A stretch of DNA of 64,000 nucleotides, from NCBI GenBank assembly GCA_910577515.1, contig CAJTLW010000001.1:1-64000 (forward strand), in the 5' to 3' direction. Below are positions 24,306-32,190 of the stretch, piece after piece. The stretch's first letter is position 1. Every line of letters begins with the position of its first letter. This DNA is from an uncultured Vampirovibrio sp. (GTDB lineage: Bacteria > Cyanobacteriota > Vampirovibrionia > Gastranaerophilales > Gastranaerophilaceae). The notes under the pieces are model-generated. The model worked only from the letters and a program-made list of their open reading frames with translations, was not told the origin of the DNA and made no database searches. A program made the translations under genes and the position numbers.

Positions 24306-24713
24306 ATGGCAAAATTTAATAAATTAAAACAAGCTCAAAAGCTTTATGTACAAGAAAATAAGACACTTGGCGAGATTGGAATGGAACTCGATTTGTCCCG
24401 CAGGACTTTGTTCTATTGGAAAAAGAAATACGATTGGGACAAACGGAAGTTTGAATATGAGCACGAAAAAGATGCATTCAGCCAAGAACTGCTTGAACTG
24501 GCAAGAAAAATGATGTGGAAACTGAACAACGATTTGGATAAAAACTCACACACAAACCAATCTGAAATTTATTCATTCATGAACATCCTAAAAAACATCC
24601 CGCTGCTCAAAGAATACGAATCATCAATTATCTCATCAAAACCCAAACAACAAAACTCCCTCACCCCCAAACTAGTCCGTGAGATTGAACGGGAAGTTTT
24701 GGGGATGGAGTAA
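24306..24713 (+). CDS. Helix-turn-helix protein of the Mu-like transposon
   Basis: A 135-aa protein starting three bases after the previous stop codon begins. Residues 5-50 form an HTH of the terminase-small-subunit or transposase type (KLKQAQKLYVQENKTLGEIGMELDLSRRTLFYWKKKYDWD), followed by a charged helical tail. It may bind the element ends or regulate the operon. Similar proteins occur as last genes in Mu-like and phage packaging operons. Confidence 0.65.
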   Translation: MAKFNKLKQAQKLYVQENKTLGEIGMELDLSRRTLFYWKKKYDWDKRKFEYEHEKDAFSQELLELARKMMWKLNNDLDKNSHTNQSEIYSFMNILKNIPLLKEYESSIISSKPKQQNSLTPKLVREIEREVLGME

Positions 24714-24965
24714 TTACAAAAACTTTGATAAATTATAAATATTTGTACCAACCACTAATGCTCTACCTTCTTGAGTTTGTGGAGGTTTAACTATATCCAA
24801 TAAACCTGATATACCATCACAAATCATTTCAACTTGCCTTCTATCTTGTTGTGGAGCGGAAGCTACAATAAATTTAGACAACATAAACTTCATTGCCCAA
24901 TTTGCAAAATCTTGAGCAATAGCATCTCGATAAACTATATTATAATTTTCATTATAATAACTCAT
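24714..24965 (-). CDS. Small hypothetical protein
   Basis: An 83-aa protein from the ATG at 24965 (MSYYNENYN); 97 aa if an upstream start at 25007 is used. On the minus strand TATAAT ends 6 bases before the inner ATG, which would make a leaderless message. That favours the shorter form. Helical, no family recognised. It converges with the transposon operon, its stop adjoining the other stop, so it may mark sequence just outside the transposon's right end. Confidence 0.5.
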   Translation of the reverse strand: MSYYNENYNIVYRDAIAQDFANWAMKFMLSKFIVASAPQQDRRQVEMICDGISGLLDIVKPPQTQEGRALVVGTNIYNLSKFL

Positions 24966-25072
24966 AGCTTTATTATAGCATATTTTTAGCACTTTAAGCA
25001 TGCACAAATTCTTAGAGAATTATAATATTTAACATTTTATGATATGCTAAGAATAAAAAAAAGGGGGGGATT

Positions 25073-25297
25073 GTGGCAAAGGTTATAAAAATTGATAAAA
25101 ATAACACTTTAAAAAATTCAGGTAGAAAAATTTCTGAAGTAGAAATGTCTGTTAGTTTTTCTAGCGATAACAAACTAGTTATTTTGGAAACTTTTGGTAG
25201 TAAAGATAGAAAAGAAAAAGGGAAAACTTCTCAAGTAATTCATTTAAATAAAGAAATAGCTCAAAAATTAATTGATATACTCAGAGAATGGATATAA
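25073..25297 (+). CDS. Small hypothetical protein upstream of mrr
   Basis: A 74-aa basic protein beginning at GTG 25073, with a G-rich ribosome binding site (AAGGGGGG) 5 bases upstream. Predicted beta strands (EVEMSVSFSSDNKLVILETF) and a C-terminal helix (LNKEIAQKLIDILREWI). No family recognised. It lies 49 bases before mrr on the same strand and may be its regulator or partner. Confidence 0.55.
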   Translation: MAKVIKIDKNNTLKNSGRKISEVEMSVSFSSDNKLVILETFGSKDRKEKGKTSQVIHLNKEIAQKLIDILREWI

Positions 25298-25346
25298 ATT
25301 TGAGGAGTAATGTTTTTATGATACTCTAAAGAAAAAGGAGTATGAA

Positions 25347-26231
25347 ATGGCAATACCTGATTTTCAAACATTAATGTTACCGCTGTTAGAATTATTAAAA
25401 GACGGAAAACCTGTTAAATTATCTGAAATGGTAGAAATCATGTCGGATAAATACAATTTAACCGAAGAAGAAAGAAATGAATGGTTGCCTAGTAAAGTAC
25501 AAAAAACCATGTATAATCGTGTTGCCTGGGCAAAACAGTATTTAAAAAATTCTGAGTTGATTGAATCGCCAGAAAAAGGCTCCTTTAAAATTACTCAAAA
25601 AGGTATTGAAATTTTAAAAGAAAATCCACAAAAAATAGATTTAAGATTTTTAAAAAATCTTGATAACGAAAATCAGCCAAATATTCAAACAGAAATTGAG
25701 AATGATCATATTGAAGAAAATAAAACTCCTGAAGAATTAATTGAAAATGCTCAATCACTTTATACGGATAGTTTAAAGAAAGAACTTTTGGCAAAGTTAA
25801 AGTCTGTTGATCCAATTAGATTTGAGCAAATAGTTCTTGAACTTATGGAAAAAATGAATTATGGCGTTGGTTCTATGACAAAAATGAGCCATGATGGCGG
25901 TATTGATGGAATTATTGATGAGGATGAACTGGGACTTGAAAAGATTTATCTTCAAGCTAAACGTTACTCTGAGAATAAAGTTAATGAAAAAGAAATGCAA
26001 AACTTTGCTGGAGCTTTAGGCTGTTCTCCTGTACGAAAAGGTGTGTTTATAACAACAAGTTATTTTGATGAAAGAGCAAAAAGAAAAGCTGAGTCAATTC
26101 AAGGTAAAGTAATAAGACTTGTTGATGGAGACGAATTAACGCGATTAATGATTAAACACGACTTAGGAGTTCAATTAAAAACAAAGATTGAAATCAAGAA
26201 GATTGACGAGGATTTCTTTGGTGAGGAATAG
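25347..26231 (+). CDS. mrr: Mrr-type modification-dependent restriction endonuclease
   Basis: A 294-aa protein with the Mrr layout. An N-terminal winged-helix domain (about 1-95, from FQTLMLPLLELLKDGK to ITQKGIEILK) is followed by a PD-(D/E)xK nuclease domain near 150-265. The catalytic pattern is RFEQIVLELMEKMNYG, GGIDGII and IYLQAKRY (Q-x-K). Mrr enzymes cut DNA carrying foreign methylation. AAAAAGGAG precedes the ATG. The membrane protein gene begins two bases after its stop, so they are cotranscribed. Confidence 0.9.
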   Translation: MAIPDFQTLMLPLLELLKDGKPVKLSEMVEIMSDKYNLTEEERNEWLPSKVQKTMYNRVAWAKQYLKNSELIESPEKGSFKITQKGIEILKENPQKIDLRFLKNLDNENQPNIQTEIENDHIEENKTPEELIENAQSLYTDSLKKELLAKLKSVDPIRFEQIVLELMEKMNYGVGSMTKMSHDGGIDGIIDEDELGLEKIYLQAKRYSENKVNEKEMQNFAGALGCSPVRKGVFITTSYFDERAKRKAESIQGKVIRLVDGDELTRLMIKHDLGVQLKTKIEIKKIDEDFFGEE

Positions 26232-26233
26232 AG

Positions 26234-26959
26234 ATGAATATTAATAAAAAAGTAGGTTTTTGGTTAAGTTTAATTTTTATTATTTCCATTGGAATTTTTT
26301 ATTTTTGCAAGAAAACACATTCGACTATGTCAGAAATGTCGATTGCGATTATTACAGGTTCGTTTATTTCAATTGTAATCTCTGTAATAAACTACTGGCA
26401 TGAAAAAGAAGAATTTTTTAACAATTTATTTTACCGTGGAGCATTTATTTATTCTGACCTTGAACAAATCCAACAACTCATATTAAATTTAAATGAAACT
26501 TCTAATCTAAAATATGCAATTAACACTCTTATGGGCTATTCAAGTTCGCTCGATAGTTCAATATCAAATATTAATTTTGCAAATTATTCACCATTTAACA
26601 TATATTCAAAAGAGCGAAAAACTGCCGATTACGTGCAATGTTTACATACAGTAGTTCAGCAATATATTATTTTACCAATAAACATTATAGACAGATTGAA
26701 TCTAGAGTTACATTTAAAAGAAATGACAAATGTTCCAAATAATGAAATAGAAAAACTTCGAAAACAAATAAAAGAAGAAATGGGAATATTAAATAAGAAC
26801 GCCAAAAACTTACAAGCAGATTATCTTGAAAAAATGAACTATCTGCATAAGAAAACTAAAAATAGGACAAGGTGGGAAGAAGGAACTAAAGCAATAAAGG
26901 AATTTACTCAAAATAATATTAAAGAATATGTTAAAAATTCAATCAATCAGCCTAAATAA
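26234..26959 (+). CDS. Membrane protein coupled to mrr
   Basis: A 241-aa protein with two N-terminal transmembrane helices (VGFWLSLIFIISIGIFYF and MSIAIITGSFISIVISVI), then a cytoplasmic helical region of about 170 residues. It starts two bases after mrr with GAGGAA upstream, indicating one operon. No family recognised. Two short helices plus a helical body resemble membrane effectors or anchors in defence operons, but nothing proves that role. Confidence 0.6.
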   Translation: MNINKKVGFWLSLIFIISIGIFYFCKKTHSTMSEMSIAIITGSFISIVISVINYWHEKEEFFNNLFYRGAFIYSDLEQIQQLILNLNETSNLKYAINTLMGYSSSLDSSISNINFANYSPFNIYSKERKTADYVQCLHTVVQQYIILPINIIDRLNLELHLKEMTNVPNNEIEKLRKQIKEEMGILNKNAKNLQADYLEKMNYLHKKTKNRTRWEEGTKAIKEFTQNNIKEYVKNSINQPK

Positions 26960-26961
26960 CT

Positions 26962-27195
26962 TTACATGTGTTCAATATACCAATTAGAATTTCCAAAGTG
27001 ATTAAAGTTCCAGTGTAGTTCAAAATAAAAGTTAAATTTTATCGAATTATCGTCTTTGAAGTTATATGAGTATTTGTTCAATTGTGTTTTGCAATAGCTT
27101 TCGAACGCATCTTGAATTTCTTTGGCAAATTTTTTTCTGAATTCAGGATAAGTTATTTCTAAAGTTTCGCGGGTAAGTTTATTCTTCAGAATCAT
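26962..27195 (-). CDS. Small hypothetical protein, Asn/aromatic-rich
   Basis: A 77-aa protein. The ATG lies 17 bases inside the end of the upstream gene, so the two are translated together. A helical N-terminus (PEFRKKFAKEIQDAFESYCK) precedes an aromatic and Asn-rich end (FNFYFELHWNFNHFGNSNWY). No family recognised. Confidence 0.5.
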   Translation of the reverse strand: MILKNKLTRETLEITYPEFRKKFAKEIQDAFESYCKTQLNKYSYNFKDDNSIKFNFYFELHWNFNHFGNSNWYIEHM

Positions 27196-27385
27196 TGATT
27201 TCCCCCATCGGTACTATTTCATCAAGTTCAATATGATAACGTTTCCCTTTTTTATCAACACAGGTCGCAAACCAAATGCTTCCATCTGCAAATTCGTTTC
27301 TCCAAGTTTTGATTAACAATTCGATTTCATTTGTTTGACGGTTTAAAATCTTTGTTCCAAATAACAAGTCTAATTTTTCAGTCAT
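27179..27385 (-). CDS. Small hypothetical protein
   Basis: A 68-aa acidic protein with AAGGAG 7 bases before its ATG. Mostly beta-like (IWFATCVDKKGKRYHIELDEIVPMG). Overlaps the following small gene. The size and overlap would suit a toxin-antitoxin pair in a defence island, but neither protein resembles a known family. Confidence 0.5.
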   Translation of the reverse strand: MTEKLDLLFGTKILNRQTNEIELLIKTWRNEFADGSIWFATCVDKKGKRYHIELDEIVPMGEINDSEE

Positions 27386-27524
27386 AGAATACTCCTTTCA
27401 AGCTACACAATTTATCACTCTTTATCAAGAAACATCAACTGTATATGCCTCAAATAGTATCATTCCGACACAAACATTTTTTAAACGCCTTTTGAATAGT
27501 ATTTGAATAGGACTTAAATGCTGC

Positions 27525-27743
27525 TTAATTCTCAATTTCTTCTTCATAGTCAATGAAGAACGCATTCAATAAATCCGTATCATATCTCAAATGTTTTACA
27601 ACCGGAGCAAGATTGTAGCATTCTTCAATCTCCGGTTGGCCTGCTACAAAATAATCTATAACATCGACTGTGTTATAAACATTTTCTGCCCATTTGCTCA
27701 GTTGCTTAAAAATTCTTTTTACGTAATATTTAATCCTACTTTT
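27525..27743 (-). pseudogene. Truncated gene remnant
   Basis: An open minus-strand frame without a start codon reads KRIFKQLSKWAENVY, then VDVIDYFVAGQPEIEECYN, then VVKHLRYDTDLLNAFF and ends EEEIEN-stop. A stop codon lies about 70 codons upstream. It reads like the helical C-terminus of a real protein whose front is missing. Nothing else is visible in the 425-base gap 27386-27810. Confidence 0.45.
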
Positions 27744-27810
27744 CTATCTATGACATTTTTTTAGGTGTCATATTCAGCACTCAAGAAAAAATAAAAAGCA
27801 AGCCTTATTG

Positions 27811-30800
27811 TTATTCAATATCAAATCCACCATCTAATATAAAATGCTTGAGTAGTTCATTTGCTTTTACGTTTATCATTAATGGGGATAGTTCTTTGCC
27901 TTCTGCTTTTTTGAAAAATTCCTTTGCAATATCAATATTAATGGATTGCTTTAAATCATTAAATCTTCCATATGAATTCAAGTTTGATTCGTTAAGGCCA
28001 GCATCCATCAATCCTCTTAATTTTGCTTCGTCGAGCCCAAGAGCAATTGCCATTTTATGTATTCTATCATTTTTTGCATTTGACATATATTCATTAACAT
28101 AATCTTTGAAAGTTTTGCCTTCTTCCATTGTGGCTGCACCACTTTCAATATCAAGCAGAAATGATTTAGCATATTTTTGTTCTTCTTGAGATAAAGTTGC
28201 AAAGGACTTATGCAATTCTTGTTTTGTTGACTCTAATTCTTCCGGTGAAATATTTTCTTGTTTTAAATTGCGTAAGTACTTCTCGAAGCGAGAATTCATA
28301 TAATTGGCATCTATAACTCCGGTGTCAATTTCAGTTAAATATCCATCTATTTCATAAGGAACATCACCTGTGCCGCCATTACCTCCGCGAGGAAGTTCTT
28401 TATATCTTTGTGCAAGTATTAAGTAGTCTTTTTCTGTGAAATTAATTTCAACGATTTCTACTTCTTCGTTATCTTTTTTATTAGTATAAGTGGTTTTATT
28501 CCAAACAAAGCCCTGTATTCTTGCGGCTTCTAAATGTTCTGTTAATTTTTTAAATAACGAAGCAAATTTACCTCTTACAGGTTTTTCTTCCGGCAATTTA
28601 TCAAAATTAGGGATGCCTGCATTATTGAATAAGTCAGATATATCACGAAATATTTCGTTCATTTTTGTGACATTATATACAATTTTATTAACAAACAAGC
28701 CTATTGGTTTGTCTCCGGAATACAATTTAACTGCACGATTTATATTTCTCTCCATTGTATGCGACTTACGATAATATCTAATATTACCAAATGGTTTTTC
28801 ATTTCCAAATAATCTGTTTGTTCTTGAAAATGCTTGTATTATATCAGCATATTCCATAAGTTTATCCATATAAAGTGTATTAACCCATTTTGAGTCAAAA
28901 CCTGTGAGCATTTGATTTACAACTATAAGTATATGTAATTGTTTTTCAGGTTCGTTATATATTCCTAAGTATGGTTTTTTATGTGCAAGTCTTGCTGAAA
29001 CGTCTTTTTTAAATAAATCATAAGTTGGAATAGTAAATGTTGTACCATACATATCATTGTAGTCTTTTAACATTTCTACAATTCCATCTTCTTTATCAAG
29101 TGCAAAATAACTTTCATTGTCTATAGAAGGATCAAATAGAGCTGTTATTTTTAGTTCCGGTTTTAATTTTCTAAATTTTCTATAATATTCTATAGCCTCC
29201 GGTATTCCGCTTGTTGCAAATATCGCATGGAATTTTCCACCATGGCTCAATCTTGTCCAATTATCTAATATATCCTTTATTACATTGTCTTGATGAATAT
29301 CAGTTTGATATTGAACGGTAGGGATGTAATCTTCTATGCCTTTTTTATATTTTCCGACTTCGTCATAATCTCCAGCCATTGGAACATTATTCATAAATTC
29401 ATAATAAATTTCACTTTTTTTAGGATCTGCAATAGCTTCTTCTTCGGTTTTACATTTTGCCTGTTCTAAAGCTACAATTTTTCTTAAATCTTTATCCTTA
29501 TATGTCATAATCTTATCAGGATCAAAGCCGAGAACATTTCCATCTCTAATACCATCAGCGATGCTATATCTATGTAATTCATTTCCAAATACTGCAGCAT
29601 TAGTTAAATCTTTTTTGCTGTTTTCATCCATAATAGGAGTACCAGTAAAGCCGAAGAATATAGCCTTAGGGAATGTTTGTTTAATTGTAATCAACATTTC
29701 ACCAAAGGTATCACGGTGGCATTCATCTATAATAAAGACAATTCTTTTAGATTGCATTATTTCTAAATCATGGGCCTTTAGTCCTTGCATATCTTGTGAA
29801 ATATTACTCATTTTTTGAATAGAGGTAACTATTAAAGTATCTTTTGTATCATCGCTTTTTAATTTTGAAACAAGCTCATTTGTATTTTCTGTTTCCTGAA
29901 CCTCATCGCATTCATCTGCAAATGCACGATATTCTTTTAATGATTGAACGCACAATTCAATTCTATCCATTAAAAATACAACCTTATCTGCATCTTTTGA
30001 ATTAGCAATTAATTGTGCAGATTTAAAAGAGGTCATTGTTTTGCCAGAACCTGTAGTGTGCCAAATGTAACCACCTAATTGATTTTCTGCATCCCATTTT
30101 GTATTCTTTACTTTATCTGAGATTTTACTTGATGCATAGAACTGGTAGCTTCGCATAACTTTCAAAATGCCATCTGCATCATCAGCTACTGTGTAATATC
30201 CGATTAACTCATGCGCCATAGGAATTGATAACAATGAAGACGCAATTTGCGACCAATCATTTATTGGTTCATTATTGAAATCAGCCCAATGAAAATAATA
30301 ATCTTTATTAAATTTGTCATAATGTCCAGGATTTGCAAAATACAAGGTTTCATCAGGATTCATTGCTACAAATATTTGCACTAAAGAAAACAATCCTGTA
30401 AATACTCCTTCTTTAGAATATTTTTGGATTTGATTACATGCTTGAGAAACATGAACCCCATTTCTCTTTAATTCTATATGTATTACAGGCATACCATTAA
30501 TTAAGAGCATTAAATCGCCCCTGCGTTCCGGCAACATTTTTTCTAATGGTTTAAATTTTGGTTGCTTCACAATTTGATATCTGCTTTGCCCTGCTGCAAT
30601 TTCTTGTCTGTCGTATATTTTCAAGCTGATTTCTTTGCCAAGATGTAATTTATCATCAGGATTATCTCTTATTATAGATACTGTTTTACCATTTATAAAA
30701 CCATTCAATTTTAAGGGAGATTTAAGTGTTTTTATTTGTTCAATAATCTGTTGCATTTCGCTTTCAGTTAAAGGATAATCCCCCAGCCTATCTATACTTC

Positions 30801-30942
30801 TATTATTTTCATAAAGAATTTTTGCCCAATTTTCCAATAAATCATTTTCAGTCGGATATTTTATAATATCAGATTCCCAACCGTGCTTGGTTAATACACC
30901 TATTAATTTATTTTCAAATTCAGCTTCATTCTTAAATGTCAT
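27811..30942 (-). CDS. hsdR: Type I restriction enzyme, R (endonuclease/translocase) subunit
   Basis: A 1043-aa HsdR. The N-terminal nuclease domain has MPVIHIELKRNG near 160. The SF2 motor has Walker A TTGSGKT near 300, DECH in VFIIDECHRDTFGE near 405, FTGTPI near 435 and helicase motif VI near 700 (IIQAFSRTNR). It uses ATP to pull DNA past the complex bound at an unmethylated site and cuts far away. It is the last gene of the hsdM-hsdS-hsdR operon, 24 bases after hsdS. All three genes appear intact. Confidence 0.95.
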   Translation of the reverse strand: MTFKNEAEFENKLIGVLTKHGWESDIIKYPTENDLLENWAKILYENNRSIDRLGDYPLTESEMQQIIEQIKTLKSPLKLNGFINGKTVSIIRDNPDDKLHLGKEISLKIYDRQEIAAGQSRYQIVKQPKFKPLEKMLPERRGDLMLLINGMPVIHIELKRNGVHVSQACNQIQKYSKEGVFTGLFSLVQIFVAMNPDETLYFANPGHYDKFNKDYYFHWADFNNEPINDWSQIASSLLSIPMAHELIGYYTVADDADGILKVMRSYQFYASSKISDKVKNTKWDAENQLGGYIWHTTGSGKTMTSFKSAQLIANSKDADKVVFLMDRIELCVQSLKEYRAFADECDEVQETENTNELVSKLKSDDTKDTLIVTSIQKMSNISQDMQGLKAHDLEIMQSKRIVFIIDECHRDTFGEMLITIKQTFPKAIFFGFTGTPIMDENSKKDLTNAAVFGNELHRYSIADGIRDGNVLGFDPDKIMTYKDKDLRKIVALEQAKCKTEEEAIADPKKSEIYYEFMNNVPMAGDYDEVGKYKKGIEDYIPTVQYQTDIHQDNVIKDILDNWTRLSHGGKFHAIFATSGIPEAIEYYRKFRKLKPELKITALFDPSIDNESYFALDKEDGIVEMLKDYNDMYGTTFTIPTYDLFKKDVSARLAHKKPYLGIYNEPEKQLHILIVVNQMLTGFDSKWVNTLYMDKLMEYADIIQAFSRTNRLFGNEKPFGNIRYYRKSHTMERNINRAVKLYSGDKPIGLFVNKIVYNVTKMNEIFRDISDLFNNAGIPNFDKLPEEKPVRGKFASLFKKLTEHLEAARIQGFVWNKTTYTNKKDNEEVEIVEINFTEKDYLILAQRYKELPRGGNGGTGDVPYEIDGYLTEIDTGVIDANYMNSRFEKYLRNLKQENISPEELESTKQELHKSFATLSQEEQKYAKSFLLDIESGAATMEEGKTFKDYVNEYMSNAKNDRIHKMAIALGLDEAKLRGLMDAGLNESNLNSYGRFNDLKQSINIDIAKEFFKKAEGKELSPLMINVKANELLKHFILDGGFDIE

Positions 30943-30966
30943 TATATTGTTTCCTTAATTATTTTT

Positions 30967-32190
30967 TTATACAAACATCTTTTCCAGACAAGATTTTTTT
31001 ATATTTTGGAGCATTTTCAACTTACGTTGATGAAGAGTGATAAGATTGTCTAATTTGCTAAAAAATGCGCCTATTTTAGCTTGTTCTTCATAAGACGGAT
31101 GAATGACCGGAAAGTCTACAAGTATATTTTGGTTTAAATGTTTTATTGTTCCGCCAGTTGCTCTTTTCCCAACATAATCCATTAAAAACGGAGCTTTCAA
31201 ATATTGGAATAAGTATTTATGTTCCATATTTTTATCGATAATAACAACATTAAAAACTCCAGCATTTAACGTTGCAGGTTTATCTAACCCTTCTACATAT
31301 GCTACTTTTCCAAGAGTTCCATCTTTTGTAATAAGGATACTTCCATTTTTTATTTGAATATTTTTATCTTGATCGTATCGTTCTTTTTCAACAAAATGAC
31401 AAGTTTTCAGATCTATTTTTCCATCAATAAAATCTGTTCCTGTTATTAAATAGTAATTTCCGCTATCTAAAAATTCCGAAGTCCTAAGGTTTTGCCAACC
31501 AATTCTTGCATGCATAGTGGCAACACTTGAGAGTTTATGCTGTTTCCAAGTATCAGTAAATCCCTTAAATCTTATCTCAGGATTTTTATTCTCGTTTTTT
31601 GGAAACATTTTTTCTATACAGGATTTTTTCAAAGTCAAAAGTTTTTCATACTTATGCTGATGAAGAGTGATAAGGTTGTCTAACTTTGATAATAGTTGAC
31701 CAATAGATAATTGTTCATCATAATTTGGTATACTTGTTTCAATTTCACTAAATGGTGGAAACTTTAAATTCCAAGTATCTTTAGTTAACCCCTGTGAATT
31801 AATTTCAAATTTATGTATCATATCAGGCTTCTTAAATGCATAAGAAAAGAACAAAGAATCTGTGTTCTCACGTGGTTTGCAAACAGTATATGCAGGGCTT
31901 AAAATTCCACTATATGGGGAATATCCGCTTGCACCTTGCCACATTCTCATAGAGTTATATGCAATATCGCCTACTTCAACTTTTTTATATTTTGATTTAT
32001 CTGCACTTGAATTATCGTGTCTTCCTAACGCGGATGCTTTTACAATTCCTGAGTTTATGGTGACAGATATCATTTCTCCATAAGCAGAGCGTTCATTTCT
32101 TTCTTCAAAAACTTCACCTAACTTACACTGTTCCCAAGTGTCAGAGAAACCCTTAAATCTGATTTGTGGTGTTTGCTTTCCTTCAGACAT
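30967..32190 (-). CDS. hsdS: Type I restriction-modification specificity subunit
   Basis: A 407-aa HsdS with two target-recognition halves. Each begins with a near-identical block (IRFKGFSDTWEQCKL near 9, IRFKGFTDTWKQHKL near 206) and ends with a repeated helix (LDNLITLHQ..K, KKSC.EKMF). This is the expected circularly repeated architecture, with variable target-recognition domains between conserved coiled-coil spacers. The repeats permit domain shuffling, but no second hsdS or inverted partial copy is in the window. Its start overlaps the hsdM end by 8 bases. Confidence 0.95.
   Translation of the reverse strand: MSEGKQTPQIRFKGFSDTWEQCKLGEVFEERNERSAYGEMISVTINSGIVKASALGRHDNSSADKSKYKKVEVGDIAYNSMRMWQGASGYSPYSGILSPAYTVCKPRENTDSLFFSYAFKKPDMIHKFEINSQGLTKDTWNLKFPPFSEIETSIPNYDEQLSIGQLLSKLDNLITLHQHKYEKLLTLKKSCIEKMFPKNENKNPEIRFKGFTDTWKQHKLSSVATMHARIGWQNLRTSEFLDSGNYYLITGTDFIDGKIDLKTCHFVEKERYDQDKNIQIKNGSILITKDGTLGKVAYVEGLDKPATLNAGVFNVVIIDKNMEHKYLFQYLKAPFLMDYVGKRATGGTIKHLNQNILVDFPVIHPSYEEQAKIGAFFSKLDNLITLHQRKLKMLQNIKKSCLEKMFV

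Larger units (their letters stand above)
21190..24713 (+). mobile_element. Mu-like transposon with four-gene operon
   Basis: A DDE transposase, an AAA ATPase, a recombinase N-domain protein and an HTH protein are transcribed together with overlaps or near-contact. The left side carries a diverged copy of the island module (GCACAA and GTGTAA boxes near 21208-21222, then the promoter-like element). The right limit is taken as the end of the last gene because no terminal repeat could be identified. Base composition is visibly less AT-rich than in the neighbouring defence genes. Confidence 0.7.

Noticed and set aside
26962..27385. Overlapping small genes as a toxin-antitoxin pair
   Set aside because: Size and overlap fit, but neither protein shows a recognisable toxin or DNA-binding motif; left as hypothetical.
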